From contig NZ_JPOC01000057.1 in NCBI RefSeq assembly GCF_000738775.1, forward strand, positions 55,712-119,711: a DNA stretch of 64,000 nt, read 5' to 3'. The position numbers and the translations under genes were made by a program. Source of the DNA: Prescottella defluvii (lineage in GTDB: Bacteria; Actinomycetota; Actinomycetes; Mycobacteriales; Mycobacteriaceae). How positions within the stretch are numbered: position 1 is the first letter of the stretch; every line of letters starts with the position of its first letter. Below, piece by piece: positions 40,005 to 49,715 of this stretch. A model generated the notes under the pieces. That model saw only the letters and a program-made list of their open reading frames with translations. It ran no database searches and had not been told where the DNA came from.

Positions 40005-41591
40005 ATGGCCACCATGACTGTGTCCTCCTCGCCTGCCTCGCCCGCCCGGCCCCCGTTCTATCTGACGACCGCCATCGCGTACCCGAACGGCGTCCCGCAC
40101 ATCGGGCACGCCTACGAGTACATCTCGTCCGACGCGATCGCGCGCTTCAAGCGTCTCGACGGATTCGACGTGTTCTTCATGACCGGCACGGACGAGCACG
40201 GCCTGAAGATGCAGCAGACGGCGGCCAAGGAAGGCATCGACGTCCGCGACCTCGCGACGCGTAACTCGGACGTGTTCCAGGCCATGGACAAGGTCCTGAA
40301 CATCTCGTACAACCGGTTCATCCGGACCACCGACGCCGACCACTTCGAGTCGTGCAAGGCGATCTGGGAACGGATGGAGGCGTCCGGCGACATCTACCTC
40401 GACACGTACTCGGGCTGGTACTCGGTGCGCGACGAGGCGTTCTTCTCGGAGGAGGAGACGACCCTCCAGGAGGACGGCACCCGCATCGCCACCGAGACCG
40501 GCACGCCGGTCGAGTGGACCGAGGAGTCGAACTACACGTTCCGCCTCTCGAAGTACCAGGACCGTCTCCTCGCCCACTACGAGGAGAACCCCGACTTCAT
40601 CGCGCCGTCGACGCGCCGCAACGAGATCCTCAGCTTCGTCAAGAGCGGGCTCAAGGACCTGTCGATCTCGCGCACCACGTTCGACTGGGGTGTCCCGGTC
40701 CCGGGCGACCCCGAGCACGTCATGTACGTGTGGGTGGACGCGCTCACCAACTACCTCACCGGCGCCGGCTTCCCGAACACCGATTCCGAGAAGTTCGAGC
40801 GCTACTGGCCGGCGAACCTGCACATCATCGGCAAGGACATCACCCGGTTCCACACCGTGTACTGGCCGGCCTTCCTGATGTCGGCCGGTGTGGAGTTGCC
40901 CGAGCGCGTCTTCGTGCACGGCTTCCTCTACAACAAGGGCGAGAAGATGTCGAAGTCGGTCGGCAACGTCGTCGACCCGCTCGCGATGGTGGAGCAGTAC
41001 GGCCTCGACGCCGTCCGCTTCTTCCTGCTGCGCGAGATCTCGTACGGCCAGGACGGCAGCTACAGCCACGAGGCGATCGTCACCCGGATGAACACGGATC
41101 TGGCGAACGAACTGGGCAACCTGGCGCAGCGCTCGCTGTCGATGGTCGCGAAGAACTGCGACGCGCAGGTCCCGACGCCGGGCGAACTCACCGACGACGA
41201 CCGGGCGCTGCTCGCGCAGGCCGACGCACTGCTCGCCAAGGTCCGCGCCGAGTTCGACGTGCAGGCACTGCACCTGGGCCTCGAGGCGATCTGGCACGTG
41301 CTGGGCGAGACCAACCGCTACTTCTCGCAGCAGGAACCGTGGGTCCTGCGCAAGACCGATCCGGCCCGGATGGCGACGGTCCTGTACGTGACCCTCGAGG
41401 TGGTCCGCATCGTCGGACTCCTGGTCCAGCCGGTGATGCCGGACTCCGCCGCGAAGATCCTCGACCTGCTCGGCCAGGCCCCCGACGCCCGCACGTTCGC
41501 CGACGTCGAGACCCGCATCGCCGCAGGCACGCCGCTCCCCAAGCCTGTCGGCGTGTTCCCGCGCTACGTCGAGGAAGAAGCCGCGGTGTAG
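40005..41591 (+). CDS. metG: methionyl-tRNA synthetase
   Basis: 528 residues, class I synthetase. HIGH at 32-35 and KMSKS at 314-318. The short four-Cys-less connective insert and the absence of a C-terminal tRNA-binding extension match the mycobacterial type. It charges tRNA-Met with methionine. ATG 40005 starts the reading MATMT; the second ATG three codons on is also possible. Confidence 0.96.
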   Translation: MATMTVSSSPASPARPPFYLTTAIAYPNGVPHIGHAYEYISSDAIARFKRLDGFDVFFMTGTDEHGLKMQQTAAKEGIDVRDLATRNSDVFQAMDKVLNISYNRFIRTTDADHFESCKAIWERMEASGDIYLDTYSGWYSVRDEAFFSEEETTLQEDGTRIATETGTPVEWTEESNYTFRLSKYQDRLLAHYEENPDFIAPSTRRNEILSFVKSGLKDLSISRTTFDWGVPVPGDPEHVMYVWVDALTNYLTGAGFPNTDSEKFERYWPANLHIIGKDITRFHTVYWPAFLMSAGVELPERVFVHGFLYNKGEKMSKSVGNVVDPLAMVEQYGLDAVRFFLLREISYGQDGSYSHEAIVTRMNTDLANELGNLAQRSLSMVAKNCDAQVPTPGELTDDDRALLAQADALLAKVRAEFDVQALHLGLEAIWHVLGETNRYFSQQEPWVLRKTDPARMATVLYVTLEVVRIVGLLVQPVMPDSAAKILDLLGQAPDARTFADVETRIAAGTPLPKPVGVFPRYVEEEAAV

Positions 41592-41633
41592 CGCCCACGA
41601 AAGTTGTCGGTCCCCTCGTGCACACTCGCACGC

Positions 41634-42935
41634 ATGGGGAGCAATAGAACATACATTCGAGAAAACCTGACCGGCTCGATGTCCGACGAGTTCGCGGACG
41701 TCGACGACTTCGAGGACGGATCGTTCGCGGATCCGTACTCGGGTCCCTTCGATGACGGCATGTTCGACGACTTCGAGCGGTTCGAGTGCCCACCACCACG
41801 GGAGCGTTCCATCACCGGCCTACTGATCGCACTGTCGGACGCCTACGAGCGTGGGTGGCAGCCGGCCGACGTCATGCACGTGACGCGGCGTGCCCTCGGG
41901 AAGGACTCGACGGCAGTCACGGCCGCCACACTGCTGTACCACTACCGGGTGACCGGCGCCGCGGAGCGGGCGCCGCTCACCTGGGTCACCCAGGTCGACC
42001 AGATCGTGGAGCGGGAGTCCGCTGCCGTGAAGTTCGCGGCCGGCCTCCCGGCCGACTGCGACAGCACCGCATTCAGTGCGGCGCTGGACGCATCCGGGTG
42101 GCATCTCGGCGAGAACGAGTCGACGGCGATGACACTGCTGTGGCTCGAGCTGCCTCGAGTCACCGAACTGGGCGTGCCGCCGTCGAGGTGGCCACGGATC
42201 CGCCTCGAGTCCGCACCGACAGCCGCCGACGAGACCGCTGATCCCAAGGTGCTCAACAAGGTTCGAGGACTGCTGGCCAAGGCGGAGGCCACCGAGTTCG
42301 TGGAGGAAGCCGAGACCTTCACCGCCAAGGCGCAGGAACTCATGACGAGGTACGCGATCAGCACGGCCCTGTTGCACGCGGCCGCCTCGGATTCCCTCGC
42401 CGTGCGCAGCCGGCGCATCCACCTCGACAATCCCTACGTCGAGGAGAAGGTGCACCTGCTCACCGCTATCGGTGACGCCAACCGGGTGCGCACCGTGTGG
42501 TTCGACAGATTCGGCATCGCGACGGTCGTCGGCGGTGCCCTCGATCTCGACCAGGTGGACCTGCTGTTCACCTCGCTGCTCGTCCAGGCCACCCGCGCGA
42601 TGCAGGAGTCGTCACCGCGCGGGAAACGCGGCTCGCGCACCACGTCGTTCCGGAAGGCCTTCCTGTTCGGGTTCGCCGTCCGCATCGGGCAGCGCCTCAA
42701 GGAGACAGCCAGCCGGGCCACCGCCGAGGCCGCGGTGGACGCCGACGTCCGGATCGACGACCTGCTGCCGGTGCTCGCCGCACGGACCGAGGCGGTCGAC
42801 GCCGAGTTCGATCGGCTGTTCCCGGCCACCCGGTCGTCGCGGACCCGGACCGTCGACGCGAACGGGTGGCACGCCGGGCAGTCCGCCGCCGACGACGCGT
42901 CGCTGTCGCCGGGTGGCCGGGCCCTCCCCCGGTGA
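41634..42935 (+). CDS. DUF2786 domain protein
   Basis: 433 residues, soluble. An acidic N-terminus (Asp/Glu/Phe-rich, about 17-60) is followed by an unassigned helical region. The DUF2786 signature VLNKVRGLLAKAEATEFVEE then EAETFTAKAQELMTRYAI is at about 200-240, and a basic/helical C-terminus contains a GKRGSRTTSFRKAFLFGFAV segment (about 325-344). DUF2786 genes often occur with mobile or conflict genes, but the function is unknown. ATG 41634 is chosen; ATG 41679 is in frame and neither has a clear ribosome site. It lies between metG and pabB on the plus strand. Confidence 0.8.
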   Translation: MGSNRTYIRENLTGSMSDEFADVDDFEDGSFADPYSGPFDDGMFDDFERFECPPPRERSITGLLIALSDAYERGWQPADVMHVTRRALGKDSTAVTAATLLYHYRVTGAAERAPLTWVTQVDQIVERESAAVKFAAGLPADCDSTAFSAALDASGWHLGENESTAMTLLWLELPRVTELGVPPSRWPRIRLESAPTAADETADPKVLNKVRGLLAKAEATEFVEEAETFTAKAQELMTRYAISTALLHAAASDSLAVRSRRIHLDNPYVEEKVHLLTAIGDANRVRTVWFDRFGIATVVGGALDLDQVDLLFTSLLVQATRAMQESSPRGKRGSRTTSFRKAFLFGFAVRIGQRLKETASRATAEAAVDADVRIDDLLPVLAARTEAVDAEFDRLFPATRSSRTRTVDANGWHAGQSAADDASLSPGGRALPR

Positions 42936-43023
42936 GACACCGGCCACCGCGGGGGTGCCGACCGGGGCGGCATCACCGCGGACCGATGACGGATCGGCCG
43001 GTTCCACATGGAAAGCTGGACCG

Positions 43024-44325
43024 ATGCGGATCGAGCGACTCGGACACGGCGGCAGTGCCGCCGCCGTGTTCCGCGCACTGGCTCGGCGGGCTGTCACGCG
43101 GGAGCTTCCACCGCCGGCCGGGCTGATCGGAACCTGGTTCGACGCGGCCGCCGTGATCGCCCCCAGCGTGGAGGCAGTCCCCTGTCCGCCCGAGACCGCG
43201 TTCACTCTCCCGGCGTCCGTCTCACGTGAAACACCCGCGCCGCTACCCTCCGGACCGCTCATCGGCGGCGGCTGGATCGGGTACCGCGCGTACCCGGACC
43301 GATCGGGTGCATTGCCGGCAGCTGCCGGAGGCTGGACGGATCACGTTCTGCGGCTGGACAGCTCGGGGTGCTGGTGGTTCGAGAGCCTCACCGACATGTC
43401 CTGCCCCGACGATGTGGCCGCAGCGGTCCGCGAGACCGACACGGCGCCTCGGCCGTGGCACATCGACTGGCGCACCCCGGATCGACGCGCGCACCGTCGC
43501 GGCGTCGAGGACTGCCTCGACGCCATCGCCCGCGGCGACGTCTACCAGGCATGCGTGTGCGCGCGATTCCACGGCACCGGCACGGGCGCCCCGGTGGACT
43601 TCTTCGCCGACGCCGTCGAACAGACCCGACCCGGCCGGGCCGCATTCGTCGAGGGACCGTGGGGCGCGGTCGCGTCACTGTCACCGGAACTGTTCCTGTC
43701 CCGACGCTCCGGCACCGTCACGTCGAGCCCCATCAAGGGCACCCTCCCGCTCAGCGAAGACCCTGCCGCGCTTCGCCGTTCGACCAAGGACGTCGCCGAG
43801 AACGTGATGATCGTCGACCTGGTCCGCAACGACCTGGGCAGGGTCGCCGATCCGGGCTCGGTGCGGGTCACCGACCTGCTGCGGGTCAAGCCGGCGCCCG
43901 GAGTGTGGCACCTGGTCTCCACGGTGTCGGCCACGGTGCCCGAGACGATCGACACCCCCACACTCCTCGACGCCGCGTTCCCCCCGGCCTCCGTCACCGG
44001 ATGCCCCAAACACTCTGCCCGACAACTACTCCGCGACTGGGAACCCGATCCTCGCGGCGTCTACTGCGGCACGGTCGGCATGCACAGCCCGATCGCGGGA
44101 CTCGAACTCAACGTCGCGATCCGCACCGTCGAATTCGACGCGTCCGGCCGCGTCGCGCTCGGAGTGGGCGGGGGTATCACCATCGACTCCGATCCCGACG
44201 CCGAGTGGCAGGAATGCCTCGACAAGGCGTCGAGCATCGTCACGCTCACGCCGTCGCGCACGCGCCCCGACCGGACTCCGGCATCTCGAAGTGCGCCGGC
44301 CGGTCCTGAGTCAGTTCGGCGGTAG
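43024..44325 (+). CDS. pabB: aminodeoxychorismate synthase component I
   Basis: 433 residues, chorismate-binding fold. The signatures SSPIKGTLPL (about 239-248), ENVMIVDLVRNDLGRVA (about 261-277) and PPASVTGCPKHSA (about 320-332) are intact. It makes 4-amino-4-deoxychorismate from chorismate for folate synthesis, with a PabA glutaminase encoded elsewhere. The start is ATG 43024. The 3' end overlaps the convergent STAND/WD40 gene by 80 bp, and the final 30 or so residues (Arg/Thr/Pro/Ser-rich) look unlike a family C-terminus. This suggests the end was extended by insertion of the neighbour. Confidence 0.92.
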   Translation: MRIERLGHGGSAAAVFRALARRAVTRELPPPAGLIGTWFDAAAVIAPSVEAVPCPPETAFTLPASVSRETPAPLPSGPLIGGGWIGYRAYPDRSGALPAAAGGWTDHVLRLDSSGCWWFESLTDMSCPDDVAAAVRETDTAPRPWHIDWRTPDRRAHRRGVEDCLDAIARGDVYQACVCARFHGTGTGAPVDFFADAVEQTRPGRAAFVEGPWGAVASLSPELFLSRRSGTVTSSPIKGTLPLSEDPAALRRSTKDVAENVMIVDLVRNDLGRVADPGSVRVTDLLRVKPAPGVWHLVSTVSATVPETIDTPTLLDAAFPPASVTGCPKHSARQLLRDWEPDPRGVYCGTVGMHSPIAGLELNVAIRTVEFDASGRVALGVGGGITIDSDPDAEWQECLDKASSIVTLTPSRTRPDRTPASRSAPAGPESVRR

Positions 44326-47300
44326 CCGAACAGATCCGCGCGGTGACCACGTCCGCGTCGAGTCGCCACGTGCGCAGCACGCCGTCACCTCCACCCGCGA
44401 TCACCACGGAGGAACCCGGGAGGAACATCACCTGCCAGCGTCCCGTGCCGATCGTGGTCAACGGACCGCCGACGGCCTCACCGCCGGTGTCCCCGTCGAC
44501 GCCCCACAGCCGGACCGAGCCGTCGTCGCTGCCGCTGACGACGTGCGATCCGTCCGCACTGAACGCGACACTGTAGACCGTCCCGGTGTGCCCGCTCATC
44601 GCCGTCGTGCGCGGCGTGAAGCCGCCCTCGTCGTTCCTGTCCCACAACAGCAGGGTGTGGTCGTCGCTCGCGGTGACCAGCGTGGACCCGTCCGGACTGA
44701 ACGCGAGCGAGTTCACACCGCCGTCGTGGCCGCCCTCCCCCACCGGACGAGGTTCCGGCGCCGACGGATCGGTGACGTCCCAGGCGTGGATGTCGCCGTC
44801 GGCGCTGGCCACGACGAGGACGTCCCCGGTCGGACCGAACACCGCACTGCGGATCAGGTTGTGCGGGCCCGCCAGGCTCGACCCCACCCGCACCGGCGCG
44901 GTCGGGTCCTCGATGTTCCACAGCGCGACCCGGAAGTCGTCGTCCCCGAGCACCAGGGTCCGGCCGTCGGGACTGAACGCCATCTCCCACGTGAACCGCG
45001 TCGCCGTCGTGATCGGCGGCCCCATCGGCACCGGCCGCGCCGGATCGTGCACGTCCCACAACTGGACGTGCCCTCCCGAGGTTTGTGTGGTGGCGAGGAT
45101 CCGACCGTCCGGGGAGAGCACCGCGACATTGGCGCCACCCAACGGGCGCGGCACGTCGATGACTCCCGCCCGCTCGATCCGGCCCTCCCGGTCCACCGAC
45201 CACAGCCGAACCGCCGAGTCGTAGCCCGCGGTCGCGAGCAACGATCCGTCACGACTCATCGACGGCAACGTCATCGACGAATCCGACACCGGCACCGTCC
45301 CGCCCGGCAATGTCCACACCCGCACCAGCGAATCCTGCCCGCCGGTGACGATCGTGCCGCCGTCCGGTGACAGGGCCAGAGCCGGGACGCCGCCACCGTT
45401 GCCGCTGAGACTCGGCCGCAACTCGTGCAGCGTCCGGGTGGACGGATCCATCGACCACAGCTTGGTGGTCCCGTCCCACGACGCGCTCGCGAGGGTGTCG
45501 CCGTCGGCCGCGAACGCGATGGTCCAGATGCCGCCGGTGTGCGCCTGCACGGGAGTGCCGATCGGACGAATCGCGGCGATGTCGGTCGCATCGAACATCC
45601 GGATCAGCCCGTCGTCACTGCTGGCCGCGAGATTTCGGCCGTCCGGGCTGAACGCCACCGAGTGCACGACGTCGTCGAACCCCGACAACTCGGCCCCCAA
45701 CTGCACCGGCCGGGAGGGATCGGCGATGTCCCACACCTTGACGGTGCGATCGTCGCTCGACGTCGCGAGCACCGAGTCGTCCCGGAACGACACCGTCCGC
45801 ACGGCACCGGAATGCCCGCGCAGAGTCCACATCGGGAACACTCCGGAATCCGGGTCGGACGTGTCGATCAGGGTGACGGAGCCGTCGTCGTGCGGGGCCG
45901 CCAGAAGGCGCCCGTCGGGACTGAAACGCACGTTGTGCACCGCACCGGGCGCGGTGCGCAGCCCCGAGAGCAGGGGACGCGGCGCCGAGCGGTCGGTGAC
46001 GTCCCAGATCCACAGGGAACCGTCGCCGCTGCCCGCCGCCAGGAGTCGACCGTCGCGGCTGAACGACACCGACGCCATGTACTGGTCGGGCCCGGTGAGT
46101 TCGGCACCGAGTTGCACCGGCGCGGAGCGGTCCGTGAAATCCCACAACCGCACCGAGCGATCGTCGCTCGCGGTGGCCAGCGTGCGCCCGTCGGAGGACA
46201 TCGCGACGCCGTAGATCGGACCGGAATGGCCGCGCAGCGAACGGGAGATCGGCGTGTTCTCCGTCGCGACCAGGCGAGTGAACGCGTCCGCATTGTCGGG
46301 CCGCATCTGCCACGCCGCGAGCGACAACTGGGCCGCGGTGGTCGGATCGGTGTCCCGCACGGCGTCCGCCAGGGCGACCACCTGCTGGAACTGGGCGGTG
46401 CTCCTTTCGCTTTCGGCGCGAGACTTCGCCCCCAGCGCCATCGCACCCATCACGATGGCGACGACGGTGGAGAACGCCAGCGCAGCCATCACGGTCCGCT
46501 GCATCCACGCCTGGCGACGAACCTGCCGTTCCGACAACTCGAGGAAATCCTCGGCCGCAGGGGTCAGCGACGCCGCGACCGCTGCGATCCCACCCGGTGC
46601 CGCCGCGGCGGCACTGTCCGCTCGGTTCGCGGCGTGCTCGGCGAGCAGGTCGAGCCGGCCACGGTGGTAGAGCAGGCTGTGATTGCGGTCGGCGTGCTCC
46701 CAGTGCACGGCATCGGTCTCGACCTGCTGCCGCAGCGCCGAGTACGAGCGGTCCTCCTGGATCCACGTCTTGAGCCGGGGCCAGGTGTCGATGACCGCGT
46801 CGTGGACGAGTTCGACGTCGTCGCCGTCGACCACGAGGACCCGCGCGTTGACGAAGTGGTCGATGACGCGACGTCCGGCCCCGGTGTCGTTGCTCTCGAA
46901 CGCCACCAGCTGGCTCAGGCTCCGCCGGATCTTGACGTCGGTGCCGGTACTGGTGACGTAGACGAGGTGGACCATGATCGCCCGGGCCAGGACGCGGCCG
47001 TGTTCGTCGAGTTGTTCCCAGGCTCGTTCGGCGGCGGCGGCGATCGACCCGAGCACGCCCCCGGTGGCGCGATAGTTCGCGATCGTCAGCTGGCCGCCGC
47101 GTCGACGCTCCCACATCGTGTCGAGCAGGTGCGAGACGAGCGGCAGGACAGTGCCGCTGCCCTCACCGGCGGTCAGCACCCCGAGGTCGTTGAGGATCAG
47201 GTCGACCAGTCCGGGCTCCAGTTTGAGCCCGATCATCCGCGCCGGCTGGGTGATGACCTCGACGACGTCCTCGCGCAGCAGCGGCGACACCGCCTTGCTG

Positions 47301-48298
47301 CGCTGTTCGAGCGCACGCGCCAGCACCGGGTACGCGAGGGCCTGCGCGTAGAAGTCGGACCGCATCGTCGCGACCACCGACGCGGTCTCCGACGGCTCCG
47401 AGCCGGCCCGTGCCGTGGCCGCGAAGTCCAGAATCGTGAGGAACCGTGCCCGCTCGTCCGGATCGGTGCACTGGGTGAACAGTTCCTCGATCTGGTCGAC
47501 GACGAGCAGCAGCTGGTTGGCCTGCATCCGGTCCACGGCTCGCGCGAGCGCCGACTCGATCTGCTGGTGGTCGGGCTCGGCCACGCAGTCGCCGAGTTCC
47601 GGGACCGCGGCGACCAGGGCCGCGAGCGGATGGGCGCCGGGGGCGAAGACGACGGGCGCGAAGGCGCGGCCGCCGTCCCGGTCGTGCCCCCGCAGTTCCG
47701 GGATCAGCCCGGCCTGCACGAACGACGATTTGCCGACACCCGATGCGCCGGTGACGACCACCAGCCCCTGGCCCTGCGCCGACAGCACCGAGTCGACGAG
47801 GGCACTCACGCTGTGGCGGCGCCCGAAGAAGAGCCGCTCGTCCTTCTCGCGGTAGGGCGCCAGACCACGGTAGGGACGCACCCCGGCTGGCAGGGCCGGA
47901 GCCGACGCCTCGGCCCCCGCAGCGGCGGTGCGCCCCTGCTGGACCGCGTTCGCGCTCCGCCACCACGTCTCCCACTGGCGCATCGAGAAGAGCCCGTCGG
48001 CCGGCGGCGGTCCCCCGTGTAGTGGCCGAGCCATCCGGATCAGCACCGCCAGCACCGGACGGACGGATTCGAACGTCGCGGGCATGCGCTTGCCCGAACG
48101 CCAGTCGCTCACACGTTGGACGGAGGCGGGCTTGTCGCCTCCCAGGGACCGGGTCAGCGTCGACGCCTCGGTGACGACCTTTTTGAGTGGCGGACCGCCG
48201 GCGGTCGCGAACAGCAACCGCATCTGGTCGGCGAAGAACAGTCGGGCCTGAGCGCCCGACCGCTCCGTCTCCGGAGTCTGTCCCGTCTCGGACGTCAT
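44246..48298 (-). CDS. STAND-class NTPase with HTH-like N-terminus and 14 WD40 repeats
   Basis: 1350 residues. The N-terminus (about 20-120) resembles the small helical/HTH domain seen before such NTPases, with an RVSDWRSGKRMP segment. The NTPase has Walker A GASGVGKSS at 184-192 and Walker B LLLVVDQIEELF at about 263-274. One membrane helix lies at about 602-623. From about 685 to 1320 there are 14 WD40 repeats, each closing with a VRLWD-like strand, consistent with two seven-bladed propellers. STAND proteins switch on ligand binding and oligomerise; several in bacteria are antiphage sensors. Here the anchor places the propellers on the far side of the helix from the NTPase. The 3' end overlaps pabB. 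Confidence 0.88.
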   Translation of the reverse strand: MTSETGQTPETERSGAQARLFFADQMRLLFATAGGPPLKKVVTEASTLTRSLGGDKPASVQRVSDWRSGKRMPATFESVRPVLAVLIRMARPLHGGPPPADGLFSMRQWETWWRSANAVQQGRTAAAGAEASAPALPAGVRPYRGLAPYREKDERLFFGRRHSVSALVDSVLSAQGQGLVVVTGASGVGKSSFVQAGLIPELRGHDRDGGRAFAPVVFAPGAHPLAALVAAVPELGDCVAEPDHQQIESALARAVDRMQANQLLLVVDQIEELFTQCTDPDERARFLTILDFAATARAGSEPSETASVVATMRSDFYAQALAYPVLARALEQRSKAVSPLLREDVVEVITQPARMIGLKLEPGLVDLILNDLGVLTAGEGSGTVLPLVSHLLDTMWERRRGGQLTIANYRATGGVLGSIAAAAERAWEQLDEHGRVLARAIMVHLVYVTSTGTDVKIRRSLSQLVAFESNDTGAGRRVIDHFVNARVLVVDGDDVELVHDAVIDTWPRLKTWIQEDRSYSALRQQVETDAVHWEHADRNHSLLYHRGRLDLLAEHAANRADSAAAAAPGGIAAVAASLTPAAEDFLELSERQVRRQAWMQRTVMAALAFSTVVAIVMGAMALGAKSRAESERSTAQFQQVVALADAVRDTDPTTAAQLSLAAWQMRPDNADAFTRLVATENTPISRSLRGHSGPIYGVAMSSDGRTLATASDDRSVRLWDFTDRSAPVQLGAELTGPDQYMASVSFSRDGRLLAAGSGDGSLWIWDVTDRSAPRPLLSGLRTAPGAVHNVRFSPDGRLLAAPHDDGSVTLIDTSDPDSGVFPMWTLRGHSGAVRTVSFRDDSVLATSSDDRTVKVWDIADPSRPVQLGAELSGFDDVVHSVAFSPDGRNLAASSDDGLIRMFDATDIAAIRPIGTPVQAHTGGIWTIAFAADGDTLASASWDGTTKLWSMDPSTRTLHELRPSLSGNGGGVPALALSPDGGTIVTGGQDSLVRVWTLPGGTVPVSDSSMTLPSMSRDGSLLATAGYDSAVRLWSVDREGRIERAGVIDVPRPLGGANVAVLSPDGRILATTQTSGGHVQLWDVHDPARPVPMGPPITTATRFTWEMAFSPDGRTLVLGDDDFRVALWNIEDPTAPVRVGSSLAGPHNLIRSAVFGPTGDVLVVASADGDIHAWDVTDPSAPEPRPVGEGGHDGGVNSLAFSPDGSTLVTASDDHTLLLWDRNDEGGFTPRTTAMSGHTGTVYSVAFSADGSHVVSGSDDGSVRLWGVDGDTGGEAVGGPLTTIGTGRWQVMFLPGSSVVIAGGGDGVLRTWRLDADVVTARICSATAELTQDRPAHFEMPESGRGACATA

Positions 48299-48578
48299 CG
48301 TCCGCGCACCCTCTCTCGGTCTCCGACCGGTTCCACCGAATCGACCTGTCTGCCGCTTCCGCAGGCCTGCGGAATTCCGCTGCGGATTAATTCCTCACCA
48401 CCCGCGAACTGCGATGATAGCCCCCGGTGCGGACCCGTCGGTTTTTCTGTCGGCCGAAGCGGGGCAAAGTCGACATCGACGCACAACGGCCCTGAGCCGG
48501 CGGCGCGGTCGCCGGTTGGGGCTGAGTTAGACGAGGGGTAGTCCCTGCCGGTGCACGCCACGGTGAAAGGAGCGCGAG
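48299..48578. promoter_or_regulatory. divergent region between STAND gene and small peptide gene
   Basis: 280 bp with no convincing gene. It contains an unusually AT-rich patch at about 48380-48390 (GGATTAATTCC) and a T-run at about 48443-48447. Promoters for both divergent genes should lie here; on the minus strand TATCAT near 48415 is a possible -10. I could not place a matching -35. Confidence 0.35.
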
Positions 48579-48752
48579 ATGATCGAACGAGCGACGAGAT
48601 TGACGGCCAAGACGCCGCCCGCAGTCGCTGCCGGTCTGATCATCGCCGCGACAGTGGGCCTGATGGTGCTGTTGGGTGCGGCCCCCGCCGATGCGGCCGC
48701 GACCCTGTCGGGTGGGACTTCGACTTCGGTCGAAGCTCCCACCCACAGGTAG
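48579..48752 (+). CDS. 57-residue exported peptide
   Basis: A short frame that coding-length filters would miss. AAAGGAG (48566-48572) is 6 nt before ATG, an ideal ribosome site. The peptide has a basic N-terminus (MIERATRLTAK), a hydrophobic core of about 20 residues (PAVAAGLIIAATVGLMVLLG) and an APADAAA sequence suitable for signal peptidase. A Ser/Thr-rich tail of about 15 residues follows, and the stop is TAG. The last third of the frame is occupied by a very stable RNA hairpin. It may be a secreted or membrane peptide, or a leader whose translation controls the hairpin. Confidence 0.6.
   Translation: MIERATRLTAKTPPAVAAGLIIAATVGLMVLLGAAPADAAATLSGGTSTSVEAPTHR
48710..48744 (+). terminator. 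strong hairpin inside the 3' end of the small peptide gene
   Basis: GGGTGGGA + CTTCGAC, a TTCG tetraloop, GTCGAAG, a one-nucleotide bulge, then TCCCACCC: 15 paired bases. It ends 6 nt before the TAG stop. UUCG-type loops are exceptionally stable. It may act as a terminator, attenuator or stability element. Confidence 0.65.
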
Positions 48753-48779
48753 CGGCCCGTCGGAGGGTCGGCGGGGGCA

Positions 48780-48822
48780 GTGCGCAGTTCCGTAGTGCGC
48801 AGTTCCGTAGTGCGCAGTTCCG
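48780..48822. repeat. 15-bp tandem repeat, almost three copies
   Basis: GTGCGCAGTTCCGTA at 48780-48794 and 48795-48809, and a third copy truncated after 13 bases at 48810-48822. The copies are identical. They lie between the small peptide gene and the end of rsmI. Slippage could change copy number. Confidence 0.8.
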
Positions 48823-48852
48823 CACCCACGTGTCCGCGACCGGCGGTGGACC

Positions 48853-49692
48853 TCAGTCCCGCCGGGCCGCGAGGACCGTCTCGTACAACTCCCGCTTGGA
48901 CACTCCCGGCGACGTCTCCGTGGCGACCTGTGCGCACGCATCCTTGAGACGGACGCCGTCGGCCACCAGTCGTTCCACCTCCGCGACGAGATCCTCCGGA
49001 TCCGCCGACGTCGGCTGTGCACCCTCGAGCACGACGGTGATCTCGCCCCGCGCGCCGTCGACGGCCCATTCCGCCAGTTCGGCGAGGGTGCCGCGCCGCA
49101 CCTCCTCGTACGTCTTGGTCAGCTCCCGGCACACCGCGGCGCGCCGCTCGCCGCCGAGCACCTCGACGGCGTCGGCCAGGCACGCGGCCAGTCGGTGCGG
49201 TGCCTCGAAGAACACGCAGGCACGCGCCTCGGTACGGAGTCCTGCGAACCAGGTCCGCCGCTGCCCCTGCTTGCGCGGAGGGAACCCGTCGAAGCAGAAC
49301 CGTTCCACCGGCAGACCGGACAGCGCGAGCGCGGTGGTGACCGCCGACGGGCCCGGCAGGCAGGTCACCGGCAGGTTCTTCTCGACGCACGCCGCCACCA
49401 GTCGGTAGCCGGGATCGCTGACGGACGGCATGCCGGCGTCGGTCACCAGCAGCACCGTCTTCCCCTCCTCGATGTCGGCGACGAGCGCGGGCAGCCGGGT
49501 GACCTCGACCTGGTCGTAGAAGCTGACCACCCGTCCGGTGATCGTGACCCCCAGCGCGGCGGCCAAGGACTTGGTCCTTCGGGTGTCCTCCGCGGCGACG
49601 ACCTCGGCGGAGCCGAGCGCCGCGCGCAGTCGTTCGGAGGCGTCACCGACGTCGCCCATCGGAGTTGCGGCAAGGACGAGGCGACCAGTCAT
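48853..49692 (-). CDS. rsmI: 16S rRNA 2'-O-ribose methyltransferase RsmI
   Basis: 279 residues, tetrapyrrole-methylase-like fold. LVLAATPMGDVGDASERL starts the protein. AAEDTRRTKSLAAALG, VLLVTDAGMPSVSDPGYRLV, LPGPSAVTTALALSGLP and FFEAPHRLAACLAD follow in the family order. It methylates the 2'-O of C1402 in 16S rRNA. The ATG is 23 bp from the divergent pmt start. This rsmI-pmt pair is conserved in mycobacteria. Confidence 0.95.
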   Translation of the reverse strand: MTGRLVLAATPMGDVGDASERLRAALGSAEVVAAEDTRRTKSLAAALGVTITGRVVSFYDQVEVTRLPALVADIEEGKTVLLVTDAGMPSVSDPGYRLVAACVEKNLPVTCLPGPSAVTTALALSGLPVERFCFDGFPPRKQGQRRTWFAGLRTEARACVFFEAPHRLAACLADAVEVLGGERRAAVCRELTKTYEEVRRGTLAELAEWAVDGARGEITVVLEGAQPTSADPEDLVAEVERLVADGVRLKDACAQVATETSPGVSKRELYETVLAARRD

Positions 49693-49715
49693 GAGGGACA
49701 GCCTACGATCGACAC

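Noticed and set aside
45425..48022. 865-residue open frame antisense to the STAND/WD40 gene
   Set aside because: The opposite strand encodes clear Walker motifs and WD40 repeats; this frame has none.
48780..48822. Start of a CRISPR array
   Set aside because: Units are directly adjacent with no spacers, only about three copies, and no cas genes.
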